This document shows positions 19,187 to 26,715 of a stretch of DNA of 64,000 nt, piece after piece. Numbering within the stretch: position 1 is the first letter of the stretch; the number at the start of each line of letters is the position of its first letter. The stretch is taken from assembly GCA_964428835.1 (NCBI GenBank), contig CAYRZQ010000014.1, forward strand, positions 7,765 through 71,764, written 5' to 3'. The notes beneath the pieces were generated by a model, which saw nothing but the letters and a program-made list of their open reading frames with translations, made no database searches and was not told where the DNA came from. A program made the position numbers and the translations under genes. Source of the DNA: JAIXWP01 sp964428835 (lineage in GTDB: Bacteria > Bacteroidota > Bacteroidia > Flavobacteriales_D > Sanyastnellaceae).

Positions 19187-19900
19187 ATGACCAAGCTGAG
19201 TGTGAATATCAATAAGATAGCTACGATTCGTAATGCAAGAGGAGGAAATACCCCTAACGTGATCAAGGCCGCAGCCGACATCGAACGCTTTGGTGCAGAG
19301 GGTATCACTGTTCACCCAAGGCCCGACGAGCGCCATATACGTTATCAAGATGTCAGAGATTTAAAAAAAATTGTGACCACAGAGTTTAATATCGAAGGAT
19401 ATCCTGACGAAAAGTTTTTGGATTTGGTTTGTGAAGTAATACCACACCAAGTCACCTTGGTTCCCGATCCGCCGGGAGTGCTCACCAGCAACGCAGGATG
19501 GGATACCATTACCCATAAAAAACTATTGCAGGATATCACCAAAAGACTAAAAGACCTTGGTATTCGCGTCAGCATTTTCGTAGATCCGGTAGTTGAAATG
19601 GTTGAACACGCAGCAGATACAGGAACCGACCGCATCGAACTCTACACAGAGGCTTATGCTTCTGGGTATGCAAAGAATAGAGACAGTGCTATTGCGCCAT
19701 TTATAAAGGCCGCAGAAGCAGCCACTAAAGTGGGTTTAGGGCTGAATGCAGGGCACGATTTGTCGTTAGAAAATTTGAGATTTTTTCACCAAAACATTCC
19801 CAATCTCCTAGAGGTTTCTATCGGGCACGCTTTGATTAGCGATGCGTTGTATTTTGGTTTGGAAAATACCGTAGCGCTTTACAAACGCGAATTGAGATAA
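19187..19900 (+). CDS. pdxJ: Pyridoxine 5'-phosphate synthase
   Basis: Last step of the DXP-dependent vitamin B6 pathway: condenses 1-deoxyxylulose 5-phosphate with 3-amino-1-hydroxyacetone phosphate. 237 aa TIM barrel. Conserved: LSVNINKIATIRNARGG, GITVHPRPDERHI, FNIEGYP, QVTLVPDPPGVLTSNAGWD, GLGLNAGHDLSLEN and EVSIGHALISDAL. The start follows a 205-bp divergent spacer shared with the CBS gene, in which I find no clear promoter box. The next gene begins 2 bp after the stop. Confidence 0.97.
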   Translation: MTKLSVNINKIATIRNARGGNTPNVIKAAADIERFGAEGITVHPRPDERHIRYQDVRDLKKIVTTEFNIEGYPDEKFLDLVCEVIPHQVTLVPDPPGVLTSNAGWDTITHKKLLQDITKRLKDLGIRVSIFVDPVVEMVEHAADTGTDRIELYTEAYASGYAKNRDSAIAPFIKAAEAATKVGLGLNAGHDLSLENLRFFHQNIPNLLEVSIGHALISDALYFGLENTVALYKRELR

Positions 19901-19901
19901 A

Positions 19902-20660
19902 ATGAATTTACATTTCAGAAAAATAGGCGAGGGTCAACCCCTCATTATACTTCACGGCCTTTTCGGCAGCAGCGACAACTGGCAAACGCATGCTAAAAAA
20001 TTCGCTGAGAATTTTACCGTGTACCTTGTCGATCAGCGTAATCATGGCCATTCTCCGCATCATGCTGTTATGTCTTATGATGCTATGGCAGATGACTTAT
20101 TTGAACTTATCGCCGCAGAAGGTCTGCGCGATGTGATACTCCTCGGTCATAGCATGGGTGGAAAGACTGTCATGCGGTTCGCACAGAAAAACGGATTTCT
20201 GGTGGATCGAATGATTGTGGTAGATATGGGGATCAAACAATACCGCCCGCATCACGACCAAATTTTTCAAGGCTTATTTCATGTGGACGTCGATCATGTG
20301 AAGTCAAGAAAAGAAGCAGAGGAGCGTCTGACGCAATTTGTTACCGAACCTTCCACAGTGCGGTTTTTGATGAAAAATCTCTATTGGAAAACACCTGAAC
20401 AACTGGCTTGGCGTTTCAATTTGGATGTTTTGAACAAAGAGATTAATGCTATTTTGTCTGCTATGCCAGATGAAACCATAGATACGCCAACACTGATGCT
20501 TACTGGCGGACAGAGCGGTTATGTTCCAGCAAAAGACTTTGATTCTATATCAGAGCTGATTCCGAATGCTGAGTTTAAAGTGATCGAGTCCGCAGGGCAT
20601 TGGGTGCACGCCGAGGCGCCCGCAGCATTCATTGAGGCTGTTGAAACTTACTTACTATGA
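19902..20660 (+). CDS. Alpha/beta-fold hydrolase (YbfF-like esterase)
   Basis: 252 aa. Typical alpha/beta hydrolase: oxyanion-region LHGLFGSSDNWQTHA, nucleophile elbow LLGHSMGGKTVM, and catalytic His in SAGHWVHAEAP near the C-terminus. No signal peptide, so cytoplasmic. Similar proteins are annotated as acyl-CoA esterases (YbfF); the substrate here is unknown. It is coupled to pdxJ by a 1-bp gap. Confidence 0.9.
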   Translation: MNLHFRKIGEGQPLIILHGLFGSSDNWQTHAKKFAENFTVYLVDQRNHGHSPHHAVMSYDAMADDLFELIAAEGLRDVILLGHSMGGKTVMRFAQKNGFLVDRMIVVDMGIKQYRPHHDQIFQGLFHVDVDHVKSRKEAEERLTQFVTEPSTVRFLMKNLYWKTPEQLAWRFNLDVLNKEINAILSAMPDETIDTPTLMLTGGQSGYVPAKDFDSISELIPNAEFKVIESAGHWVHAEAPAAFIEAVETYLL

Positions 20661-20667
20661 TTTAAGT

Positions 20668-20699
20668 CCTATTTTAATAGGAAAATCGAATTAGATTTG
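20668..20699 (+). promoter_or_regulatory. Promoter and palindrome upstream of the universal stress gene
   Basis: TAGATTTG at 20692-20699 matches the -7 consensus. A 14-bp perfect palindrome CCTATTTTAATAGG (20668-20681) lies where the -33 region should be and could be a regulator site. Confidence 0.45.
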
Positions 20700-20725
20700 C
20701 ACTCCACGAAACTTCTGACATCGCT

Positions 20726-21562
20726 ATGGTTTACGACAAAAAAATCCTTGTACCAACAGACTTTACAAAGGTGAGCGACAACGCTCTTGGTCACGCGCTA
20801 TTAATGGGTAGTACCATTGGAGCTGAAATCCACGTGATTCACATTATTGATAATAAAAAAAATATCAATGAGGCAAGAATGCGCCTTCAAGCTTTGAAAG
20901 AGTTGATCCAACGAGAAAATGAAGTCGAGATTCAAACCATCGTTCGCATCGGAAGTATTTTCGAGGACATCGATAAGGTAGCAACCGAAATCGATGCATC
21001 ACTCATCATTATGGGCACGCATGGTCTTCGTGGCATGCAATTCCTCACAGGAGGCAGAGCTTTGAAAATTGTCACTGAAAGCAGCGTTCCATTCATCGTG
21101 GTGCAAGAGCGCCCTATTCGCCCCAACGGATATCACAAACTGGTGGTTCCACTCGATTTGCACAAAGAGACCAAGCAAAAACTTAGTCTGGTAGCCGATA
21201 TGGCGCAGTACTTCGGTTCGAAGGTGCATTTGATTTCTCCAGGTGAAACAGATGAATTCTTAAGAAACCAACTCGATCGCAACATGCGTTTTGCGGGTGA
21301 GTATTTCGCCGGTAAAAACATTCCTTACGAGACAGAGGTCACAGAAAGTAAGTCAGACGGATTTGTAAAAGCTCTATTGAAGTATAGCGCGGGAGTAGAA
21401 GCAGATTTAATCTGTATTATGAATTTCCATGACAACAGCATCATGAGCATTTTCAATCAGAGCTACGAGCAACAGATCATCACAAATGAAGCGCAGATCC
21501 CAGTATTATGCGTGAATCCTATCGATACTTATGTAATCGATAAGGCGATGTTTGTGCCTTGA
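20726..21562 (+). CDS. Universal stress protein with two UspA domains
   Basis: 278 aa. The first UspA domain (residues ~1-135) starts KKILVPTDFTKVSDNALGHAL and has the nucleotide-loop form MGTHGLRGMQFLTGGRALKIV followed by SSVPFIVVQE. The second (residues ~140-270) starts HKLVVPLDLHKETKQKLSLVADMAQ, lacks a clear GxxG-9x-G loop and is probably degenerate. Such proteins respond to stress or nutrient state and some bind ATP. It converges on the SpoIIE phosphatase gene with only 1 bp between the stops. Confidence 0.9.
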   Translation: MVYDKKILVPTDFTKVSDNALGHALLMGSTIGAEIHVIHIIDNKKNINEARMRLQALKELIQRENEVEIQTIVRIGSIFEDIDKVATEIDASLIIMGTHGLRGMQFLTGGRALKIVTESSVPFIVVQERPIRPNGYHKLVVPLDLHKETKQKLSLVADMAQYFGSKVHLISPGETDEFLRNQLDRNMRFAGEYFAGKNIPYETEVTESKSDGFVKALLKYSAGVEADLICIMNFHDNSIMSIFNQSYEQQIITNEAQIPVLCVNPIDTYVIDKAMFVP

Positions 21563-21563
21563 T

Positions 21564-23354
21564 TTAGTTTTGAATCCGAATTCCTATAACGAGGATATCA
21601 TCGACCTGTTCTTGATTTCCTTGCCAGCGGTCGAGCGTATCCATGAGGCGCCACTTTTGTTCAGGCATAGGCAAGTGCGATATTTCAAGCAATAGCTCAC
21701 GGAATCGCTTGCGCATGAATTTCTTTCCTTTTGGTCCGCCGAATTGGTCTGCGTATCCATCGCTGAAAATGTAGAGGCAATCGTCTTCTTGAAGGTTTAC
21801 GTTGTGGTTGGTGAATTCACGTTCGTTATTGATATAGCTACCGATGCTGAACGGATCACTTTCGATGGTTATCAACTCACCATTTCGAACGATATAAACG
21901 GGATTATGAGCACCACTAAACTCAAGTGTCATCGCCTTTTGGTCAATAGTGCATAAAGCGATATCCATTCCATCGCGCATATACGTTTCTCCATCTACAG
22001 GCCTGAGTACATCCACAGCGAGGCGGTTGGCGTTGTTCAAAATCTGAGAAGGCTTGGTAAATACTTTTGTTACCGTATTTAGTACGTTGTGTCCCACGAG
22101 GCTCATGAACGCCCCTGGAACGCCATGTCCAGTGCAGTCTGCGGCAGCAAACACTTTTTTTCCACCCAATTCTTTAAACCAATAAAAGTCTCCACTAACG
22201 GTAGCTTTTGGACGGAAAAACACAAACGAGTCAGGGAACATACGTTTGATACTCGCGTCGTTTGGCAATATTGTCTCCTGCAAGCGCTGCGCATAATCAA
22301 TACTCGATTGCAGATCGATGTAGAGTGCAGTGACCTTTTCTTTTTGAATTTCTACTTCTTCTTTTTGACGGCGAATCTCTTGTGTTTGCGCACGTACTTT
22401 TTGTTCCATCTCACTTCTGTATGACAGCAAATCATCGCGCATGCGCATGAGCGCTTTTCCCATTTCGTCATGATCACTGAGCGGTTCAAAGGGAATATTG
22501 AAGTTACCAGCTCCTACGTTAATAGAAAACTCTTTTGTTTTTTCAAAATTTGCCACAAGTTTATTGACCGCCTTGGCCATGTCACCAATTTCATCATTCC
22601 CAGCTTTCGCGGGGTGTATAGAATAAATACCTTGTGATAGATTCGCTAATTTTTTTCTCAAGTGATTGATGGGCTTCACAATAGAACGCGTGGTGAAAAA
22701 CGCGATGAGAATACCCGCTACAATGACGCTGATGGAGATGTTGATTAATAACATTTTGAGCTGGTCAAAACTGTTATTCATCAAGGCAATGTCCGATTGC
22801 ATATATGATTGATGATGCGCGATGAGAAGATCGATGTCTTTGCGTATCTCTTCATAGACATTGGGGATTTGACCACCTTCTATAAAATATTGCTCCGCAC
22901 TCATGGTGGCTATCGGATCGGCATAGCTATCGAAAGAAGGAAGAAGATTTTTTATTTCTTTATAATATCGAAGAATGCGGCGAGTATTGCCGACGAGTCG
23001 TTCATGTACAGCCTTGTCGGATTGATTCCATTTGATGGCGCATTCATTGAGTTTGAAAAGCTGCGCTGGAATGATCTTATCCACTAGTTGCACCATTTCT
23101 CTACGTTCGCGGTCGTCCTCGAGTCGCTGCACGAATGCCCACTGTCGTGCTAGGTCCTGACTCCGCATAAGGCGGTTGTCAAGCTCTTGCAAAGAAGAAA
23201 GGGAAGGGACGAAATTTTCGTTGATACGTTGATTGATCTCGCGACTTTGACGCAGAGTAGAAGTTGTGATGAGAAATAGGATAGCCACCACGAGGATGAA
23301 CAACCCAAATCCTAGGGTGATTCTGCGTGCTATGGTAAATCTTATTCCTTTCAT
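21564..23354 (-). CDS. Membrane HAMP-SpoIIE (PP2C-type) serine phosphatase
   Basis: 596 aa. Transmembrane helix 1 (residues ~12-32), an extracytoplasmic helical sensor region of ~170 residues, helix 2 (~208-228), a HAMP domain starting RSIVKPINHLRKKL, a second HAMP-like helix pair, a coiled-coil (QTQEIRRQKEEVEIQKEKV) and a C-terminal SpoIIE phosphatase. Metal-binding acidic residues are in VSGDFYW, AAADCTGHGVPGAFMS, FSDGYADQFGG and VDDILVIG. It probably dephosphorylates an anti-sigma-factor antagonist or similar protein in response to an envelope signal. Its start overlaps the stop of the upstream TPR-like gene by 4 bp, and a YfiR-like gene heads the operon. Confidence 0.92.
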   Translation of the reverse strand: MKGIRFTIARRITLGFGLFILVVAILFLITTSTLRQSREINQRINENFVPSLSSLQELDNRLMRSQDLARQWAFVQRLEDDRERREMVQLVDKIIPAQLFKLNECAIKWNQSDKAVHERLVGNTRRILRYYKEIKNLLPSFDSYADPIATMSAEQYFIEGGQIPNVYEEIRKDIDLLIAHHQSYMQSDIALMNNSFDQLKMLLINISISVIVAGILIAFFTTRSIVKPINHLRKKLANLSQGIYSIHPAKAGNDEIGDMAKAVNKLVANFEKTKEFSINVGAGNFNIPFEPLSDHDEMGKALMRMRDDLLSYRSEMEQKVRAQTQEIRRQKEEVEIQKEKVTALYIDLQSSIDYAQRLQETILPNDASIKRMFPDSFVFFRPKATVSGDFYWFKELGGKKVFAAADCTGHGVPGAFMSLVGHNVLNTVTKVFTKPSQILNNANRLAVDVLRPVDGETYMRDGMDIALCTIDQKAMTLEFSGAHNPVYIVRNGELITIESDPFSIGSYINNEREFTNHNVNLQEDDCLYIFSDGYADQFGGPKGKKFMRKRFRELLLEISHLPMPEQKWRLMDTLDRWQGNQEQVDDILVIGIRIQN

Positions 23355-24268
23355 TTTCTCTCTTGTAATTGTCCGCTTTGGATAAGGCTTTCCAATTGTG
23401 TTTTCAAGCGAAGGTATTCTTCTTCTCTTCCGAGTGCACGATTACAAAACATAAGGCCTTTATAATATTCAGCCTTGCTAGGACAGGAGTCAAAACAAGC
23501 TTGTGCGTAAGGCAGCGCTTTATTGAAGAATCGGATGGCCGACTCTTGTGAGGCGATCAAATCGTTTAAATCTGATTGTAAATCCAGAGAGCGAATTTTG
23601 TGAACGCCTTGGTTATAATAGATGATTACGAGGTTGAATTTCGCTTCACAATCAGCTTCGTCAATGATTAGTACGCGTTGAAAATAATCGGCACTGCGAG
23701 CTGCGATACCGGAAGCTGAGGTATTTTGTTCCCACAGTCTATAGTGAGCCTGACCAAGCGATTTGAATATTTGTTTGTCGTATTCCGTGAAGTCAGTCTG
23801 CACATTCACAAGACGCATGCTGTATCTGAATTTCTGATAGAGCGCCTCGGGCTCTTCTGCGGTGGCTGAAGTGATTTCTTTCGAGCGTTTCAAGGCATCG
23901 TTGAAATAGCTTATCGCGAGATAGCGGATTGCCGCCTTGGTATTTTGAATGTTTTCTCCTGTTTTATCAAGGGTGAGCGCGTTTTGAAGGCATTGAAGAG
24001 CCTTTTCCCTATATGGACTTTCTCTCAATTCAGATTCGCGATCCTTGTAAAGCTCTTTGTAAATAAATCCGGCGATATACCAGGACTGAGCATCCTTCAT
24101 TTCGACGGGATCAGCAATAGCTTTCTCCGCCTCGCGTGATGCTTCGATGAGGCGGTGCTGACTGCAGAGTTCAGCCGCCAGTTGGGTCAATGGAAGAGTT
24201 TCCTGCCCTGTAGCGCTAGTAGCCACGGTTAGCAAGAGGGAGAAAAAAATGATGGTCAAAGTCTTCAT
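23351..24268 (-). CDS. Secreted TPR-like helical repeat protein
   Basis: 305 aa from ATG 24268, with a signal peptide (MKTLTIIFFSLLLTVATSATGQ). The mature protein is all-helical with TPR-like repeats: LCSQHRLIEASREAEKAIAD, SWYIAGFIYKELY, ALQCLQNALTL, AKFNLVIIYYNQGVHKI and FFNKALPYAQACFDSCPSKAEYYKGLMFCNRALGR. The start overlaps the stop of the YfiR-like gene as ATGA, and its stop overlaps the phosphatase start, so the three are translationally coupled. Probably a periplasmic scaffold for the same signalling unit; function inferred from context only. Confidence 0.8.
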   Translation of the reverse strand: MKTLTIIFFSLLLTVATSATGQETLPLTQLAAELCSQHRLIEASREAEKAIADPVEMKDAQSWYIAGFIYKELYKDRESELRESPYREKALQCLQNALTLDKTGENIQNTKAAIRYLAISYFNDALKRSKEITSATAEEPEALYQKFRYSMRLVNVQTDFTEYDKQIFKSLGQAHYRLWEQNTSASGIAARSADYFQRVLIIDEADCEAKFNLVIIYYNQGVHKIRSLDLQSDLNDLIASQESAIRFFNKALPYAQACFDSCPSKAEYYKGLMFCNRALGREEEYLRLKTQLESLIQSGQLQERK

Positions 24269-24798
24269 TGTACTTTCCATTGAATGATTTTAACTCCAGG
24301 GGTGATCTTCCTATCGTTGATGGCGTTTTCGTTCATTTCATAACGGACGCTGTTATCTACATTTTTAAAATTGATATGCGCTCCACTTCCAAGTGCTCCA
24401 TCCCAATTGGTGAGGATGAGGGTACTTTTCATTTTTAAATCACGCGTAGCTTTAGCGAGATCATTTTTTCTTGATTTGTCAATAAAAATGATTTGAAAAA
24501 ACTGTGTGGTCGGAATATCGGTCAAGGAAACCACTTCTATGGTTTGATTGCCCACAGGTTTTGCCCCGAACTTTTCTTTTGTTGCATTGAAAACGTCGGA
24601 ATTTCCCAGAACTCCGATATAGAATTTTCCTTTTTTTGTTTCTGCTGGCCAGTTACAATTGGTGGCAAATTGGTAAAGGTAGTTGGCGTGAATGAGAGCT
24701 CGAGTATCACTTTCATCAAGCTTTTGGGCACGCGCTGTGGTGCGCCCAAGGGTGCATAGCGCCACGATAATAGCCAGATATGTAAGCGTTTTGGTCAA
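24265..24798 (-). CDS. YfiR-family periplasmic protein
   Basis: 177 aa from TTG 24798. The pattern matches the YfiR/DUF4154 family: ALIHANYLYQFATNCNWP, KGKFYIGVLGNSDVFN, VVSLTDIPTTQFFQIIFID, STLILTNWDG, GAHINFKNVDNSVRYEMNENA. In Pseudomonas, YfiR is a periplasmic inhibitor of a membrane diguanylate cyclase; here the nearby membrane enzyme is a SpoIIE phosphatase. No ATG precedes the signal peptide. TTG 24798 gives a clean one (MTKTLTYLAIIVALCTLGR to ARAQ) and lies downstream of a TAATTTTG promoter box. The frame is open to TTG 24843, which would lie upstream of that box. Confidence 0.82.
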   Translation of the reverse strand: MTKTLTYLAIIVALCTLGRTTARAQKLDESDTRALIHANYLYQFATNCNWPAETKKGKFYIGVLGNSDVFNATKEKFGAKPVGNQTIEVVSLTDIPTTQFFQIIFIDKSRKNDLAKATRDLKMKSTLILTNWDGALGSGAHINFKNVDNSVRYEMNENAINDRKITPGVKIIQWKVQ

Positions 24799-24824
24799 GT
24801 ACTTGAAAACAATTTGCCTTGTAC

Positions 24825-24832
24825 CAAAATTA
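24825..24832 (-). promoter_or_regulatory. -7 box for the yfiR-TPR-spoIIE operon
   Basis: Minus-strand TAATTTTG, 26 bp before the TTG start at 24798. It lies just beyond the ferritin terminator. Confidence 0.45.
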
Positions 24833-24843
24833 GACTTGCACAA

Positions 24844-24882
24844 AAAGAAAAGCCGTTTAAAAGAAAATTCTTCTAAACGGCT
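24844..24882 (-). terminator. Rho-independent terminator of the ferritin gene
   Basis: 15-bp stem with one mismatch, AGCCGTTTA...TAAACGGCT (24851-24882), 2-nt loop. On the minus strand it is followed by TTTTCTTTTT, so it ends ferritin transcription directly in front of the yfiR promoter. Confidence 0.85.
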
Positions 24883-24904
24883 GATTGTTAACTAAAATCT
24901 ATGC

Positions 24905-25417
24905 TTATTCTGCTTCTTCAACTGGCGCTGCAGCCATGGCGAGAAGGTCGCGGTCGAAGAGGTAGAGGGCACCGCCATCGTTTCCTACGAGCTTCAATTT
25001 GTCGAGGATGTTGCGAGCGAGCGTTTCTTCTTCGATTTGCTCGGCCACGTACCACTGCATGAAATTGTGGGTGGTGTAGTCTTTTTCTTTGAGACAGATA
25101 TCTACCACTCCATTGATTTCATTGGTCACGCGCGTTTCATGTTCCAAAAGGAGTTTGAACACATTTTGAAGATTTTTAAAGTCCTTACCAGGCGATTTGA
25201 GGTCAGGAATGATGGCCTGGCCGCCGCGGTCGTTGATGAACTTTATCAATTTCAACATGTGCATTCTCTCTTCATTGCTATGGCGATACAAAAACGCCGA
25301 AGTGCCCGAAAAACCAGCACTTTCCGCCCACGATGCCATTGCAAGATAGCTCTGGCTGCTTTCTGCTTCAACCTTTACTTGGTCGTTGAGCGCTTTTTCT
25401 ACTTTCTTGTTTAACAT
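24905..25417 (-). CDS. ftnA: Bacterial ferritin (FtnA type)
   Basis: Non-haem iron-storage protein forming a 24-subunit shell with ferroxidase activity. 170 aa, four-helix bundle. Ferroxidase ligands are visible: Glu in VEAESSQSYLAMASW, ExxH in SNEERMHMLKL, Glu in LLEHETRVT, and EQIEEE in the fourth helix. A short C-terminal tail ends PVEEAE. It is monocistronic, with a TATTTTTG box upstream and a strong terminator downstream. Confidence 0.96.
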   Translation of the reverse strand: MLNKKVEKALNDQVKVEAESSQSYLAMASWAESAGFSGTSAFLYRHSNEERMHMLKLIKFINDRGGQAIIPDLKSPGKDFKNLQNVFKLLLEHETRVTNEINGVVDICLKEKDYTTHNFMQWYVAEQIEEETLARNILDKLKLVGNDGGALYLFDRDLLAMAAAPVEEAE

Positions 25418-25452
25418 GGTATATTGTTTTATTCGTTACAAATTCACCAAGA

Positions 25453-25460
25453 CAAAAATA
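25453..25460 (-). promoter_or_regulatory. -7 box for ferritin
   Basis: Minus-strand TATTTTTG, 36 bp before the start codon, inside the imperfect palindrome GACATTATTTTTGTC. Confidence 0.5.
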
Positions 25461-25520
25461 ATGTCTTTCCACATCTATGAAACCGAATTGAATAAATTAG
25501 GTTCATTCTAAACAAGGGAA

Positions 25521-25584
25521 GGCTAGTAGGCTAGTATGGTAGTAGGCTAGTATGCTAGTATGGTAGTATGATAGTATGATAGTG
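25521..25584. repeat. Period-8 tandem repeat, 8 copies
   Basis: Eight consecutive 8-bp units of consensus KGNTAGTA (ggctagta, tggtagta, tgatagta and variants) with no gaps, in the spacer between ferritin and the FAD oxidoreductase gene. No gene is seen in this spacer (25418-25665). Confidence 0.9.
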
Positions 25585-25587
25585 GCT

Positions 25588-25668
25588 CCCCTGTTCCCCT
25601 GTTCCCATGTTCCCGTTCCCGTTCTCGTTCTCGTTCCCGTTCCCGTTCCCGTTCTCGTTCCCGTTCTA
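25588..25668. repeat. Composite minisatellite: CCCCTGTT octamers then CYCGTT hexamers
   Basis: Immediately after the period-8 array come about three octamers (CCCCTGTT, CCCATGTT), then about nine hexamers CCCGTT or CTCGTT. The array runs up to and supplies the stop codon (TAG, 25666-25668) of the minus-strand FAD oxidoreductase gene. The same two-part arrangement, in the same orientation, occurs inside the coding region at 49901-50121. Confidence 0.9.
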
Positions 25669-26712
25669 TTTCCTAAACCGATAAAGATTCAGCTCCGCGG
25701 GGACAGGGGTGGCGTTTTCGAGGAGGTCGATGAAGTAAGGGAGGCAATAGGGCACGTACATCACGCCTTTGGAGCCGAAACCATTGAATAAATACAGATG
25801 GCGGATGCTGTGATGTTCGCCGATGGTGGGCTTGCGGTCGGGCACCGTGGGGCGATAACCTGCTTTATGTTCCAAGACTTGCGGTGTATGTGTAGGAAGA
25901 ACCGTAGTCAATTTTTCCAATAGCTTATCTCGCGTTTCCTCAGTGGGCGCGGGGTTGGGATCGTTGAATTCATAGGTCGCACCCAAACGGTATTTTTCAT
26001 CGCCCACAGGGAGTAAAAAGTTACCGTAGTTTAATAGTTTTTCTTCCTTGTAATTTTCAAATGAAAGCGTGAGCACTTGCCCTTTATTGGGATAAATGGG
26101 TATGTCTTCGAAGTACGGTATCGCTTGATTCATGTATCCAACGCTCAAGATCACACGGTCGTATTTTTTTTCTTTATAAAAAAAATAATCATCACGCATT
26201 TCAAGTTGCGTCGCCTCGAATTTTTCCTCTACCAACATTCTATTTTCTCTAAAATACTCTGCGGCAGCTTGGAGATAAACAGGTAAATCACACCAACCAG
26301 CTTGCTCTACAATACCATATCCGAAAGGGGCTTTCACATCTTTTAGAGGCGATCCAATCTCTGGTGAAAGGATAGAAGAAAATTCTTTTTGCGCCGATTT
26401 TTCATCCCATTCGTTCGCCGAATGTTGGTCAGGAAAGATGCGATACAAACGCATCGGATGATAAAATTTTACACCGAGCGTTTGTTCGGTTTTGGTGTAA
26501 AAAGCCTCTGCAATCACCACTTGTTCTGCGGCTTTCCAGCCGAGGCTGAGTTTTTTAAAACTTGCTGGGTTCCACATGCCCGCTGCAACTTTGGATGAAG
26601 CACTGCGGTGTCCATCATCCACCAATTGCACACGATGTCCACGTTCCAACAAAGAAAAAGCCAGGGATGTACCTGCGATTCCCTGGCCTATGATTAGTAT
26701 ATCTTTCTTCAT
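25666..26712 (-). CDS. FAD-dependent oxidoreductase of the DAO (glycine oxidase-like) family
   Basis: 348 aa. N-terminal dinucleotide-binding motif DILIIGQGIAGTSLAFSLLERGH, then a DAO-type fold with GYGIVEQAGWCDLPVYLQ, YDRVILSVGYMNQ and a C-terminal FAD contact in HLYLFNGFGSKGVMYVP preceded by AGYRPTVPDRKPTIG. Family members oxidise amino or imino acids; the substrate is not evident. It lies 3 bp downstream of kbl, so it may act on products of threonine/glycine metabolism, which is inference. The stop codon is formed by the edge of a hexamer repeat. Confidence 0.88.
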   Translation of the reverse strand: MKKDILIIGQGIAGTSLAFSLLERGHRVQLVDDGHRSASSKVAAGMWNPASFKKLSLGWKAAEQVVIAEAFYTKTEQTLGVKFYHPMRLYRIFPDQHSANEWDEKSAQKEFSSILSPEIGSPLKDVKAPFGYGIVEQAGWCDLPVYLQAAAEYFRENRMLVEEKFEATQLEMRDDYFFYKEKKYDRVILSVGYMNQAIPYFEDIPIYPNKGQVLTLSFENYKEEKLLNYGNFLLPVGDEKYRLGATYEFNDPNPAPTEETRDKLLEKLTTVLPTHTPQVLEHKAGYRPTVPDRKPTIGEHHSIRHLYLFNGFGSKGVMYVPYCLPYFIDLLENATPVPAELNLYRFRK

Positions 26713-26715
26713 GGA

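Noticed and set aside
25521..25668. CRISPR-like array
   Set aside because: Units are 6-8 bp, directly adjacent and without spacers.
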